DNA of 10,048 bases from Legionellaceae bacterium UBA2794 (GTDB taxonomy: Bacteria; Pseudomonadota; Gammaproteobacteria; Legionellales; Legionellaceae): contig DEHS01000078.1 in the NCBI GenBank assembly GCA_002352055.1, forward strand, positions 1 through 10,048. The letters run 5' to 3'. The notes below the pieces were generated by a model that saw only the letters and a list, made by a program, of their open reading frames with translations, made no database searches and was not told the origin of the DNA. Positions 1 to 4,869 of the stretch are shown here, in pieces (the stretch's first letter is position 1; every line of letters begins with the position of its first letter). Both the position numbers and the translations under genes were made by a program.

Positions 1-12
1 ATAATCACCTAC

Positions 13-62
13 TAACCACAATAAATTTTATGTGCTGCAACACATAAAATTTATTGTGGTTA
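13..62. repeat. Large palindrome with 22-bp perfect arms and 6-nt centre
   Basis: Positions 13-34 are the exact reverse complement of 41-62, separated by CTGCAA (35-40). The arms are AT-rich (core ATAAATTTTATGTG). A run of six or more T occurs only about 8 nt beyond the right arm, so this is not a canonical intrinsic terminator in either direction. The arm-6 nt-arm geometry resembles a tyrosine-recombinase core site, but the inner arm ends do not match the Xer/dif consensus. A repressor operator or a transfer-origin hairpin is equally possible. The symmetry is certain; its role is unknown. Confidence 0.9.
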
Positions 63-119
63 ATTCCCCGTTTTTTATAGAATTTATTAACTGAGTTTAG
101 TAGAATAATAAACAGAAAA

Positions 120-172
120 CACAACTGATGAACCAGTGTAATTCTGGTGAAACCGTACTCTTCGGTCTTGTG
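120..172 (+). ncRNA. Hammerhead ribozyme (type I-like), candidate
   Basis: All elements of the hammerhead core appear in order. Stem I 5' strand is CACAA (120-124), followed by the invariant CTGATGA (125-131). Stem II is ACCAG (132-136) with CTGGT (144-148) and a 7-nt loop. GAA (149-151) follows. Stem III is ACCG (152-155) with CGGT (163-166) and a 7-nt loop. C167 is the expected cleavage nucleotide of a GTC triplet, and the stem I 3' strand TTGTG (168-172) pairs perfectly with CACAA. Stem I is the open helix, so the topology is type I. Self-cleavage would fall between 167 and 168. Hammerheads are known in bacteria and often lie in mobile or phage-related DNA. The position, upstream of small island genes, suggests processing of their leader transcript. 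The 10.1-11.1 pair is A-T rather than the common G-C, which is the only slight departure. Activity has not been shown. Confidence 0.85.
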
Positions 173-176
173 ACTT

Positions 177-222
177 GCTACCCTAATTCCCCAATCACTG
201 TAGCTGAGCGTTTAGTCGGGAA
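177..222 (+). other. Possible H-type pseudoknot just 3' of the ribozyme
   Basis: GCTAC (177-181) pairs with GTAGC (200-204). Inside that loop, TTCCC (187-191) is complementary to GGGAA (218-222) downstream, which gives two interleaved 5-bp helices. It begins 10 nt after the predicted hammerhead cleavage site, so it could cap or extend the 3' cleavage product. Five-base helices can occur by chance, so this is tentative. Confidence 0.35.
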
Positions 223-498
223 CCTGACATACTATAAATTCAATACACAAATATTGAATCCTTTAAAAAAATAGAGGTGTACTCCTTTGTTTTTATTCAT
301 TGAAACAATTAACCTTGTTTTAAACCCGTTTGAATTCATTGTCTGAGACTAATCAGAGAAACCCAATTTCAAGATTCTATTCTTTAACAATTTGGGTTAT
401 TCAACCAGTTTCGAAAAAGGTGAATGACGTAGCTTACGCTGGAGATAAAGACTCAGCGTTCGCTGATTATTTCTCCAGTTTTTACAGGAGAAATGATT
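223..498 (+). other. Noncoding, hairpin-rich leader before the first small gene
   Basis: No convincing gene lies here. Several short inverted repeats are visible: ATTCAATA (238-245) with TATTGAAT (252-259) around a 6-nt centre; TCTGA (342-346) with TCAGA (353-357); AACCCAA (360-366) with TTGGGTT (392-398); and CTGGAGA (439-445) with TCTCCAG (472-478), which encloses TCAGC/GCTGA. With the ribozyme and pseudoknot upstream, this reads as a long structured 5' leader for the gene at 499. No strong sigma-70 promoter could be assigned. Confidence 0.5.
439..478 (+). promoter_or_regulatory. Stem-loop with T-run immediately upstream of the DUF1640 gene RBS
   Basis: CTGGAGA (439-445) pairs with TCTCCAG (472-478). 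An inner stem TCAGC (453-457)/GCTGA (462-466) closes on GTTC. Five T residues (479-483) follow, then the ribosome binding site CAGGAG (485-490). It has the look of an attenuator-type hairpin or an RNA element controlling access to the start at 499. A similar hairpin precedes the next gene, so this may be a shared island leader design. Confidence 0.5.
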
Positions 499-858
499 AT
501 GCGTATTCAGACAGATACCTTAAAATATGCTAGGATTCTTAAAGAGAGTGGGTTTTCCAAAGAGTCATCTGAGGGGTTTTTCTCCACATTGACTCAAATA
601 GAAATTCACAATATTTATAGTATTGATGAGGTGGATAACATGTTAAGTGAAGCCCTCAGACAAGTGTTTGTTGAGCAAGATAAAAAACTTGTTGAACAGC
701 GTCGCGAGTTCGATGAGCGAATGAAATCCTACAATGAACAACTGCGTGAAAACAGGGGTGAGTTGTTGGCATCAAGACGCTGGATGATTGGTACAATCAT
801 CACTGTCGGTCTTTCATTAGCCGCTTATCTTTCAGCATTAATTCATTTCAATCACTAA
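499..858 (+). CDS. DUF1640/CCDC90-like coiled-coil protein with C-terminal membrane anchor
   Basis: The product is 119 residues. The N-terminal part (about residues 8-45) has the pattern LKESGFSKESSEGFF followed by a helical stretch, resembling the DUF1640 / CCDC90 family, in which an N-terminal helical head leads to a coiled coil. Residues of about 50-90 are charged and heptad-like (EQDKKLVEQRREFDERMKSY), then one hydrophobic segment (about 94-112) ends four to six residues before the C-terminus, so it is probably a tail-anchored inner-membrane protein. An ATG at 493 is in frame, but it is only 2 nt from CAGGAG (485-490); the ATG at 499 has proper 8-nt spacing and was chosen. Such small proteins recur in proteobacterial genomic islands, and no biochemical role is known to me. 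It is followed after 86 nt by another small gene, apparently in the same transcript. Confidence 0.75.
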   Translation: MRIQTDTLKYARILKESGFSKESSEGFFSTLTQIEIHNIYSIDEVDNMLSEALRQVFVEQDKKLVEQRREFDERMKSYNEQLRENRGELLASRRWMIGTIITVGLSLAAYLSALIHFNH

Positions 859-876
859 GCCTATTTAGGTTTGTAA

Positions 877-907
877 CCCATCGGGGAAATCACACTTTCC
901 TCATGGG
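877..907 (+). promoter_or_regulatory. Leader stem-loop upstream of the 69-residue gene
   Basis: CCCAT (877-881) pairs with ATGGG (903-907), and GGAAA (885-889) pairs with TTTCC (896-900) inside it, with loop TCACAC. A second small hairpin, GGG/CCC around 911-922, follows before the binding site AGGAGAG. The compact GC-rich leader directly before a small gene resembles leaders I associate with small genes of ICE-type islands. It sequesters an upstream in-frame ATG (903), which argues against that codon as the start. Confidence 0.55.
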
Positions 908-944
908 GCAGGGGTATTTTCCCGAATTTTCAAGGAGAGAACCC

Positions 945-1154
945 ATGCAACAACTATCTTTTGCAGAATACACCAGTCAATGCACTCGAACTGACTTAGC
1001 CTTTTTTGATTTATTGCGCTCTATAGCCGAACTTCATGCCTATCAGCAGGAATTATCCGAAGAAGACATAGCACAACTTCAAATTGGTGTTCGAACATTG
1101 AATGGAATAATTGCAAGGAATACCACAATGAACCATTCCATACAGTTGGTCTAA
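945..1154 (+). CDS. Small hypothetical protein of island type
   Basis: The product is 69 residues with no family that I recognise. It is soluble and mostly helical, with no membrane segment. It starts MQQLSFAEYTSQC and carries an acidic helix (about residues 34-47, ELSEEDIAQLQIG). An in-frame ATG at 903 would add 14 residues, but that ATG lies in a leader hairpin and lacks a binding site; the ATG at 945 follows AGGAGAG with good spacing. It shares orientation and leader style with the DUF1640-like gene upstream, and a terminator follows about 45 nt after its stop. The coding call rests on the ribosome binding site and operon position; function is unknown. Confidence 0.6.
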   Translation: MQQLSFAEYTSQCTRTDLAFFDLLRSIAELHAYQQELSEEDIAQLQIGVRTLNGIIARNTTMNHSIQLV

Positions 1155-1197
1155 GGATACAGGGCTACCCCTGTTACTTGTTTTTAACCATTTAAAT

Positions 1198-1254
1198 CCG
1201 CACAATCGGAACATTTCTGCCTTGTGCGGGCGTTCTCCGATGGTGCGGTTTTTT
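1198..1254 (+). terminator. Intrinsic terminator with a competing hairpin
   Basis: CCGCAC (1198-1203) pairs with GTGCGG (1243-1248). The stem continues through ATCGGA (1205-1210) with TCCGAT (1236-1241) and AC/GT pairs, and six T residues (1249-1254) follow, giving a good rho-independent terminator for the two small genes. The same 5' arm can instead pair as CCGCACAA (1198-1205) with TTGTGCGG (1222-1229), which would leave the T-run side unpaired. A weaker hairpin ACAGGG/CCCTGT (1159-1174) lies upstream. Confidence 0.75.
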
Positions 1255-1267
1255 ATTAATTACATCT

Positions 1268-1276
1268 AAAGGAGGG
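1268..1276 (+). promoter_or_regulatory. Orphan Shine-Dalgarno sequence at the transposon's left edge
   Basis: AAAGGAGGG is close to a perfect anti-16S match and stands directly before the transposon's left repeat, yet no start codon or reading frame follows at usable distance. Inference: the gene it served was separated by the insertion. Its body is not seen beyond the right end, where norB runs in the opposite direction. Confidence 0.45.
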
Positions 1277-1280
1277 TTAA

Positions 1281-1313
1281 ATTACAGACTCGGTACAAAT
1301 GCGAACTGGAAAC
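1281..1313 (+). repeat. Left terminal inverted repeat (IRL)
   Basis: It begins ATTACAGACTCGGTAC and ends GAACTGGAAAC, and matches the reverse complement of 8818-8850 at 32 of 33 positions (A1297 differs). Including the outer TTAA gives 37 positions, close to the 38 bp typical of Tn3-family ends. It does not start with the GGGG common in the Tn3/Tn21 groups, which points to a divergent subgroup. Confidence 0.95.
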
Positions 1314-1473
1314 GTGATTTTGATTTAATTTAGTACTAATTCGGTTTGAAGTTAATTACGTTATCTAATAAATATTCAGAGTTATTTAAAACAAGTAAAT
1401 TACTATAAAATATAGATTTTATATGGGCTATGGCTGTATCAGTATTGATGAAATTAAGCAATGGCATACCAAT
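1314..1473. other. AT-rich noncoding stretch between IRL and the cargo
   Basis: There is no gene here. The only structure is a weak AT hairpin, TATAAAAT (1404-1411) with ATTTTATA (1416-1423), which could help end the leftward cargo transcript but has no T-run of note. Nothing else is convincing. Confidence 0.5.
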
Positions 1474-1501
1474 AACTGATCGCATAATTATGCGGTTGTA
1501 C
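1474..1501. repeat. Extra pair of recombinase-type motifs at the cargo's distal end
   Basis: AACTGATCGCATAA (1474-1487) differs at two of 14 positions from the arm of the recombination site at 4763-4796. An inverted, weaker copy (1488-1501) abuts it with no spacer and touches the stop codon of the dehydratase gene. The 16 bases at 1476-1491 match 4852-4867, just before tnpI, at 15 positions. The three-enzyme and regulator cargo therefore lies between directly repeated copies of this motif. With no 6-bp centre, it is probably not an active crossover site now. Confidence 0.6.
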
Positions 1502-2406
1502 TACAAATTAAAATGACTAATGTTAATACCCCCACAAGCAATAACAAGAATAGATTCTAATGGTTGAATAATCGGGTGATTATCATAGACCACAGACATC
1601 GAAGCTCCACTTGAAAGCTCTACCAACATACGCTGATCTTTTGCAAAAGCACGACTGCCCTGTTCTGCGTCCGTATCGCTGACGACTATGTTTTTAATAA
1701 CATGCTCTTTTGTCCATTGCATGAGTCTTGGTGTAACACTTTTTGCTCCCAGGCTAGTTGCTTTACTAGTAATTGTTGATAATGTAACTCGGTGATCGGC
1801 CTTTACTGATTGAAAAAATGCATCAGCGCCCGCTGTTTCAACAGCAATTAATGGTACATCATTCCAACCTTGTTGACGCATGCCTTTTAGAACACCGCAA
1901 GCTAATCCACCACCGCCTACTGCCACAATAACCGCATCAGGGGGTTGAATGCCTTGCGAGACAACTTCCTCAATGATTGTCGCATGTCCATCCCATAACA
2001 TCGGGTGATCAAAGGGAGGAATATAGGCAGCGGCATGTCCTTTAGCAAAAACCTCTGCCGCCTGATGGGCTTCATCCCACACAGAGCCTGCAACAATAAC
2101 TTCCGCACCATATGATTTAATTGCGTCAACGTAGATAGCATGGCTGCTACTTGGAATAAAAACCGTCGTTGGCACCTTTAATTTCATTCCGCAATAAGCT
2201 ACGGCAACACCTGCATTGCCCCCTGATGAAGCCACAAAAGACCTGACACCCTTCTGCCATTCATGTTGACATAATTTGCCAATACCACGGAGTTTAAACG
2301 AACCAGGTGGTTGAAGTAATTCCAGCTTGAAGTGAATTTGTTTTCCTAAAATGTTTTTAAGGCGTTGCGATTGAATTAATGGTGTTTTGATATGGAGTGG
2401 TTTCAT
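1501..2406 (-). CDS. Serine/threonine dehydratase-like PLP enzyme (SDS type)
   Basis: This is a fold-type II PLP enzyme of 301 residues, colinear with animal-type L-serine dehydratase (SDS) and without the ACT-type regulatory domain of biosynthetic threonine deaminases. The Schiff-base lysine is K38 in PPGSFKLRG, the substrate loop is SSGGNAG (60-66), the phosphate-binding glycine loop is VGGGGL (164-169), and the C-terminal CGGINIS (291-297) resembles the SDS end. The expected reaction is L-serine (or L-threonine) to pyruvate (2-oxobutanoate) plus ammonia, through an enamine/imine intermediate in the cytosol. A TTG at 2421 is in frame but lacks a binding site. The ATG at 2406 gives MKPLHIKTP, which matches the family N-terminus, and was chosen. 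It is last in the cargo operon, 22 nt after the cyclodeaminase-family gene. It could act on another beta-hydroxy amino acid; EutB of ectoine breakdown is also a dehydratase of this type next to a cyclodeaminase-family gene. Confidence 0.88.
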   Translation of the reverse strand: MKPLHIKTPLIQSQRLKNILGKQIHFKLELLQPPGSFKLRGIGKLCQHEWQKGVRSFVASSGGNAGVAVAYCGMKLKVPTTVFIPSSSHAIYVDAIKSYGAEVIVAGSVWDEAHQAAEVFAKGHAAAYIPPFDHPMLWDGHATIIEEVVSQGIQPPDAVIVAVGGGGLACGVLKGMRQQGWNDVPLIAVETAGADAFFQSVKADHRVTLSTITSKATSLGAKSVTPRLMQWTKEHVIKNIVVSDTDAEQGSRAFAKDQRMLVELSSGASMSVVYDNHPIIQPLESILVIACGGINISHFNL

Positions 2407-2428
2407 CAGATATTGATCCAAAATAAAG

Positions 2429-3400
2429 TTAGTTAATGGAAAAATTTATACCGAGACTGTTTTTTAATGCATTTCGATAGACAACTTCCGCTACACTTAA
2501 ATCCTGGATTGCGAGACCAACCGATTTAAATACCGTGGAATGATTTTTATAATCCATATCTTTACGCAATAGCCATTGACCAATCTCAATGATAGTTTCT
2601 TTTTTTAATGTATTTTGCTCAACAGCTTTGATTACTTCCCCAGACTCCGATAGCACAGCTTCCAATTGATCAACAAAAACAACTGAATTACCTAAGACAT
2701 CCTGACTAATTTCTTGCATAGATCTAGAATGCGATCCTATGGCATTAATGTGGACATAGGGTTGAATATCGTTTAAATGAATTAATGGTTCGGTGCTACT
2801 GGTTGCTGTACAGATGATATCGGCATCTCTCACGGCCTGTGAAACATGTTCATAGACCTTAATGTCATATTGCTTCTCTAATTTTTTAGCAAACTCTTCC
2901 GCATTCTTCATATTTCGTGACCATATGGAAACACGCGTAATATTACGGACTGCAGTCACTGCCTCAAGTTGAGTCAGTGACTGGGCTCCAGATCCAATAA
3001 TGGCGACATGATTTGCATTGTCCCGTGCAAAATACTTCGTTGCCAATCCAGAAACAGCACCTGTTCTCAAGGACGTTAGATAGGCTGCATCCATCAAGAC
3101 CTTTGGTTCACCTGTGCTTGCATCGAGTAGCATAATAAAGCCAGTAATAGATGGCATATTTTTAGCAAGATTATTAGGAAAAATAGAAACCACTTTCAAA
3201 CCTAAAGTCTTATCCTGTGCTAAGTAAGCTGGCATTGTCAGTGTTAGCGCTTTTTCCTCATCAATAGAAATGGCTGTTCTCAATGGCAACTTGACTTGTT
3301 GATTGGCTAATTGAGTAAATGCACGCTCCATTGCATCAATTGCCTGACTCATAGTGATACTTTGTTTTACTTCACCTAAGGATAACAGTCGAAGGCTCAT
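2429..3400 (-). CDS. Ornithine cyclodeaminase/mu-crystallin family protein
   Basis: The product has 323 residues, the usual family length. Visible marks are LGLKVVSIFPNN with K69, the LTSLRTGA segment with R112, the Rossmann glycine motif GSGAQ (136-140) after a hydrophobic strand, and FVDQLEAVLSESGE with D244 at the position of the family's catalytic acid. The 222-231 segment (GSHSRSMQEI) lacks the GxDxPGKxEL form that I associate with true ornithine cyclodeaminase. It looks more like the relatives that reduce imines or make amino acids with NAD(P)H (ketimine reductase, alanine dehydrogenase, pyrroline-2-carboxylate reductase). Its binding site is GAGGGG, 51 nt after the PhzF-family gene. 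Beside a dehydratase that generates 2-imino acids, an imine-handling role is plausible but inferred. The exact substrate cannot be read from sequence. Confidence 0.85.
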   Translation of the reverse strand: MSLRLLSLGEVKQSITMSQAIDAMERAFTQLANQQVKLPLRTAISIDEEKALTLTMPAYLAQDKTLGLKVVSIFPNNLAKNMPSITGFIMLLDASTGEPKVLMDAAYLTSLRTGAVSGLATKYFARDNANHVAIIGSGAQSLTQLEAVTAVRNITRVSIWSRNMKNAEEFAKKLEKQYDIKVYEHVSQAVRDADIICTATSSTEPLIHLNDIQPYVHINAIGSHSRSMQEISQDVLGNSVVFVDQLEAVLSESGEVIKAVEQNTLKKETIIEIGQWLLRKDMDYKNHSTVFKSVGLAIQDLSVAEVVYRNALKNSLGINFSIN

Positions 3401-3451
3401 TCGTTTTTCCCCTCTATTTTTATAAATATACTGACGACTTTACAGATCTAG

Positions 3452-4240
3452 TTATGGTAAAAAAATATGACCTTGTAAATATAGTTGGCATGAGCCCGAC
3501 AATAAAACCCGATCCCTGGCTACTTCACACAATAATTCTCCTTTTCGCTTTAATCCCTGTATTGCATGAATTTTGTTCTTACCTAAACGACTACTCCAAT
3601 AAGGCGCTATAACACAGTGCGCCGATCCAGTTACCGGATCTTCGGGCACATCACAGCCAGGGTAAAAACAGCGTGAGTACACATCCGCCTGACTTGCTGG
3701 TGCGGATAGAATCACACCACGATTGTTTAGCTCGCTAATTGCATACAAATCTGGTCTGGCCTCTTTTACATCGAGTTCATTTTCAAGGATTATCAACAAA
3801 TCAAAGGTACTTTCGTACACCTCCACCGGTCGAACTTTAAGAGCCTTTAATAAGGAAGGTAATGGGGTTATTTTAGTATACGGCAGTGCCGGAAAATCCA
3901 TCTGTAATAAACTGGCATTTTTCTTCACTCGCAGTTCACCACTTTTACTATTAAAAACAATTTGTTCTTTTTTATGACCTAAGAATTCAAAAACAACGAA
4001 AGCACTTGCTAGTGTCGCATGACCGCATAATGCTACTTCAGTATTAGGTGTAAACCAGCGAATCTGATAATGTTCGTCTTCAGGAAGAATAAAAGCAGTT
4101 TCAGAAAGATTATTTTCAGCGGCAATCGATTGCATTTGATCATCACTTAACCAATGACTCAATGGGCAGACTGCAGCTGGATTTCCACCAAATAATTCGG
4201 AAGAGAAAGCATCAATTTGGTATATCGGTTGTTTTTTCAT
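3452..4240 (-). CDS. PhzF-family isomerase-like protein
   Basis: The product has 262 residues and the double DAP-epimerase-like fold of the PhzF/YddE family. It begins with YQIDAFSSELFGGNPAAV, typical of the family. The conserved glutamate that serves as catalytic base in PhzF is E47 (NNLSETAF), the CGHAT motif is at 72-76, and DPVTGSAHC (201-209) is the second signature. All three are intact, so it is likely active. PhzF itself isomerises dihydro-3-hydroxyanthranilate in phenazine synthesis, but no other phenazine gene is here and most family members have unknown substrates. It is the first gene of the cargo operon, with AGGAGA 6-8 nt before the ATG, and is transcribed from the operator region shared with marR. 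A protein that isomerises or tautomerises a small amino-acid-like compound would suit its neighbours; that is inference. Confidence 0.88.
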   Translation of the reverse strand: MKKQPIYQIDAFSSELFGGNPAAVCPLSHWLSDDQMQSIAAENNLSETAFILPEDEHYQIRWFTPNTEVALCGHATLASAFVVFEFLGHKKEQIVFNSKSGELRVKKNASLLQMDFPALPYTKITPLPSLLKALKVRPVEVYESTFDLLIILENELDVKEARPDLYAISELNNRGVILSAPASQADVYSRCFYPGCDVPEDPVTGSAHCVIAPYWSSRLGKNKIHAIQGLKRKGELLCEVARDRVLLSGSCQLYLQGHIFLP

Positions 4241-4262
4241 AAAAGTCTCCTAGATTGACTAG

Positions 4263-4311
4263 ATTATATTAACATAGCCTGCTAGTATATAGCAAGCTAT
4301 GTTAATATAAT
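4263..4311. promoter_or_regulatory. Symmetrical divergent promoter/operator for the MarR gene and cargo operon
   Basis: Positions 4263-4278 are the exact reverse complement of 4296-4311 (16-bp arms, 17-nt centre). Each outer edge holds a TATAAT box: 4306-4311 for the rightward marR gene, and the complement of 4263-4268 for the leftward operon. Between them lie two TAGC-N2-GCTA elements (4275-4284 and 4290-4299) with centres 15 bp apart, good candidates for MarR dimer operators. A bound regulator would overlap both promoters, so autorepression and joint repression of the enzymes, relieved by a ligand, is the simplest reading. The -35 boxes are poor. Confidence 0.8.
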
Positions 4312-4327
4312 GAGGTTATAAATAATA

Positions 4328-4738
4328 ATGAATACATCTACTTTACTTAAAAAAGCCAATCGTCTCCTAATTAAGAAAGCGAATGAATTATTAAAGCCAC
4401 ACGGAATAACCCATGCCTATACTTATTTTCTAATGGAGCTTTACCAGAAAGATGGGTTAACCCAGTCCGAGATGCATAAACGCATTGGTATTGAACAACC
4501 CACCGCTGTAAGAACTCTAGATAGGATGGAGCGAGATGGATTAATTTTACGTGAGCAAAGTCCCACAGACAGACGCGCCTTATTCATAAAGCTTACTGAT
4601 AAAGGCAAACGATATAAGGAGATTATCTTAGGCTGTGCTAAAGAACTTAATGATTTTTCATTGAGGGGCTTCACAGACAATGATAGAGCCTTATTTAATC
4701 AGTTAATTAATCGACTTAATTCTAATTTAGATAGTTGA
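4328..4738 (+). CDS. MarR-family transcriptional regulator
   Basis: The product has 136 residues with a standard MarR layout: an N-terminal dimerisation helix (to about 25), a winged helix-turn-helix (about 30-100) with recognition helix around IGIEQPTAVRTLDRMERDGLI, a wing with SPTDRRALFIKLTDKGK, and C-terminal dimerisation helices. The conserved D-R of the wing (DRRA) is present. It is divergent from the enzyme operon across the 49-bp symmetrical operator, so it very probably regulates both units. The natural ligand is likely a substrate or product of the cargo enzymes. The binding-site candidate GAGG is about 12 nt from the ATG, a little far, which may keep expression low. Confidence 0.92.
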   Translation: MNTSTLLKKANRLLIKKANELLKPHGITHAYTYFLMELYQKDGLTQSEMHKRIGIEQPTAVRTLDRMERDGLILREQSPTDRRALFIKLTDKGKRYKEIILGCAKELNDFSLRGFTDNDRALFNQLINRLNSNLDS

Positions 4739-4762
4739 TAGTGAATCGGCTGCACCTAGAAT

Positions 4763-4863
4763 AACTAATCGTATAATGCGCCTTATACGATTAGTTTGAT
4801 GCAAACTCATCGTATAACTCGTGTCTTTATGGTAAATTATCTCTATAAAATCTAATCGCATAA
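4763..4863 (+). other. Internal recombination site (IRS-like) for the tyrosine recombinase
   Basis: The core is AACTAATCGTATAA (4763-4776), centre TGCGCC (4777-4782) and the exact inverted arm (4783-4796). Two further direct copies follow: AACTCATCGTATAA (4804-4817, 13/14) and ATCTAATCGCATAA (4850-4863, 12/14). This IR1-IR2-DR1-DR2 order upstream of the recombinase gene is that of the Tn4430 IRS, where the inverted pair is the crossover core and the direct copies are accessory TnpI sites. The last copy ends 6 nt before the recombinase ATG, and a TATAAA box (4844-4849) lies just ahead of it, so recombinase binding probably also represses its own promoter. Confidence 0.88.
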
Positions 4864-4869
4864 TTATTA

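Noticed and set aside
13..62. Chromosome-dimer dif site
   Set aside because: The inner arm ends (ATGTG/CACAT) do not match the CATAA/TTATG inner ends of Xer sites, and the arms are too long.
120..225. Cobalamin-type riboswitch, suggested by GGTGAAACC and nearby hairpins
   Set aside because: The remaining conserved segments of that class are absent, while the hammerhead core explains the same bases completely.
330..533. Open frame of 67 codons starting at TTG
   Set aside because: It has no binding site, lies across the hairpins of the leader and overlaps the well-supported gene at 499.
1277..1280. TTAA as a 4-bp target-site duplication (with 8851-8854)
   Set aside because: TTAA is self-complementary, so it equally extends the inverted repeats, and Tn3-family elements normally make 5-bp duplications. 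It cannot be counted as evidence.
1917..2141. Leftward 74-codon frame inside the dehydratase
   Set aside because: It is an out-of-frame shadow of a conserved PLP enzyme.
2390..2406. Second CTGATGA hammerhead motif on the minus strand at the dehydratase start
   Set aside because: No stem II, no GAAA in the right place and no flanking complementarity; it is coding sequence.
3723..3977. Rightward 84-codon frame inside the PhzF-family gene
   Set aside because: It is antisense to a gene with intact catalytic motifs and has no family resemblance.
4441..4680. Leftward frame inside marR
   Set aside because: It is a shadow of the MarR coding sequence.
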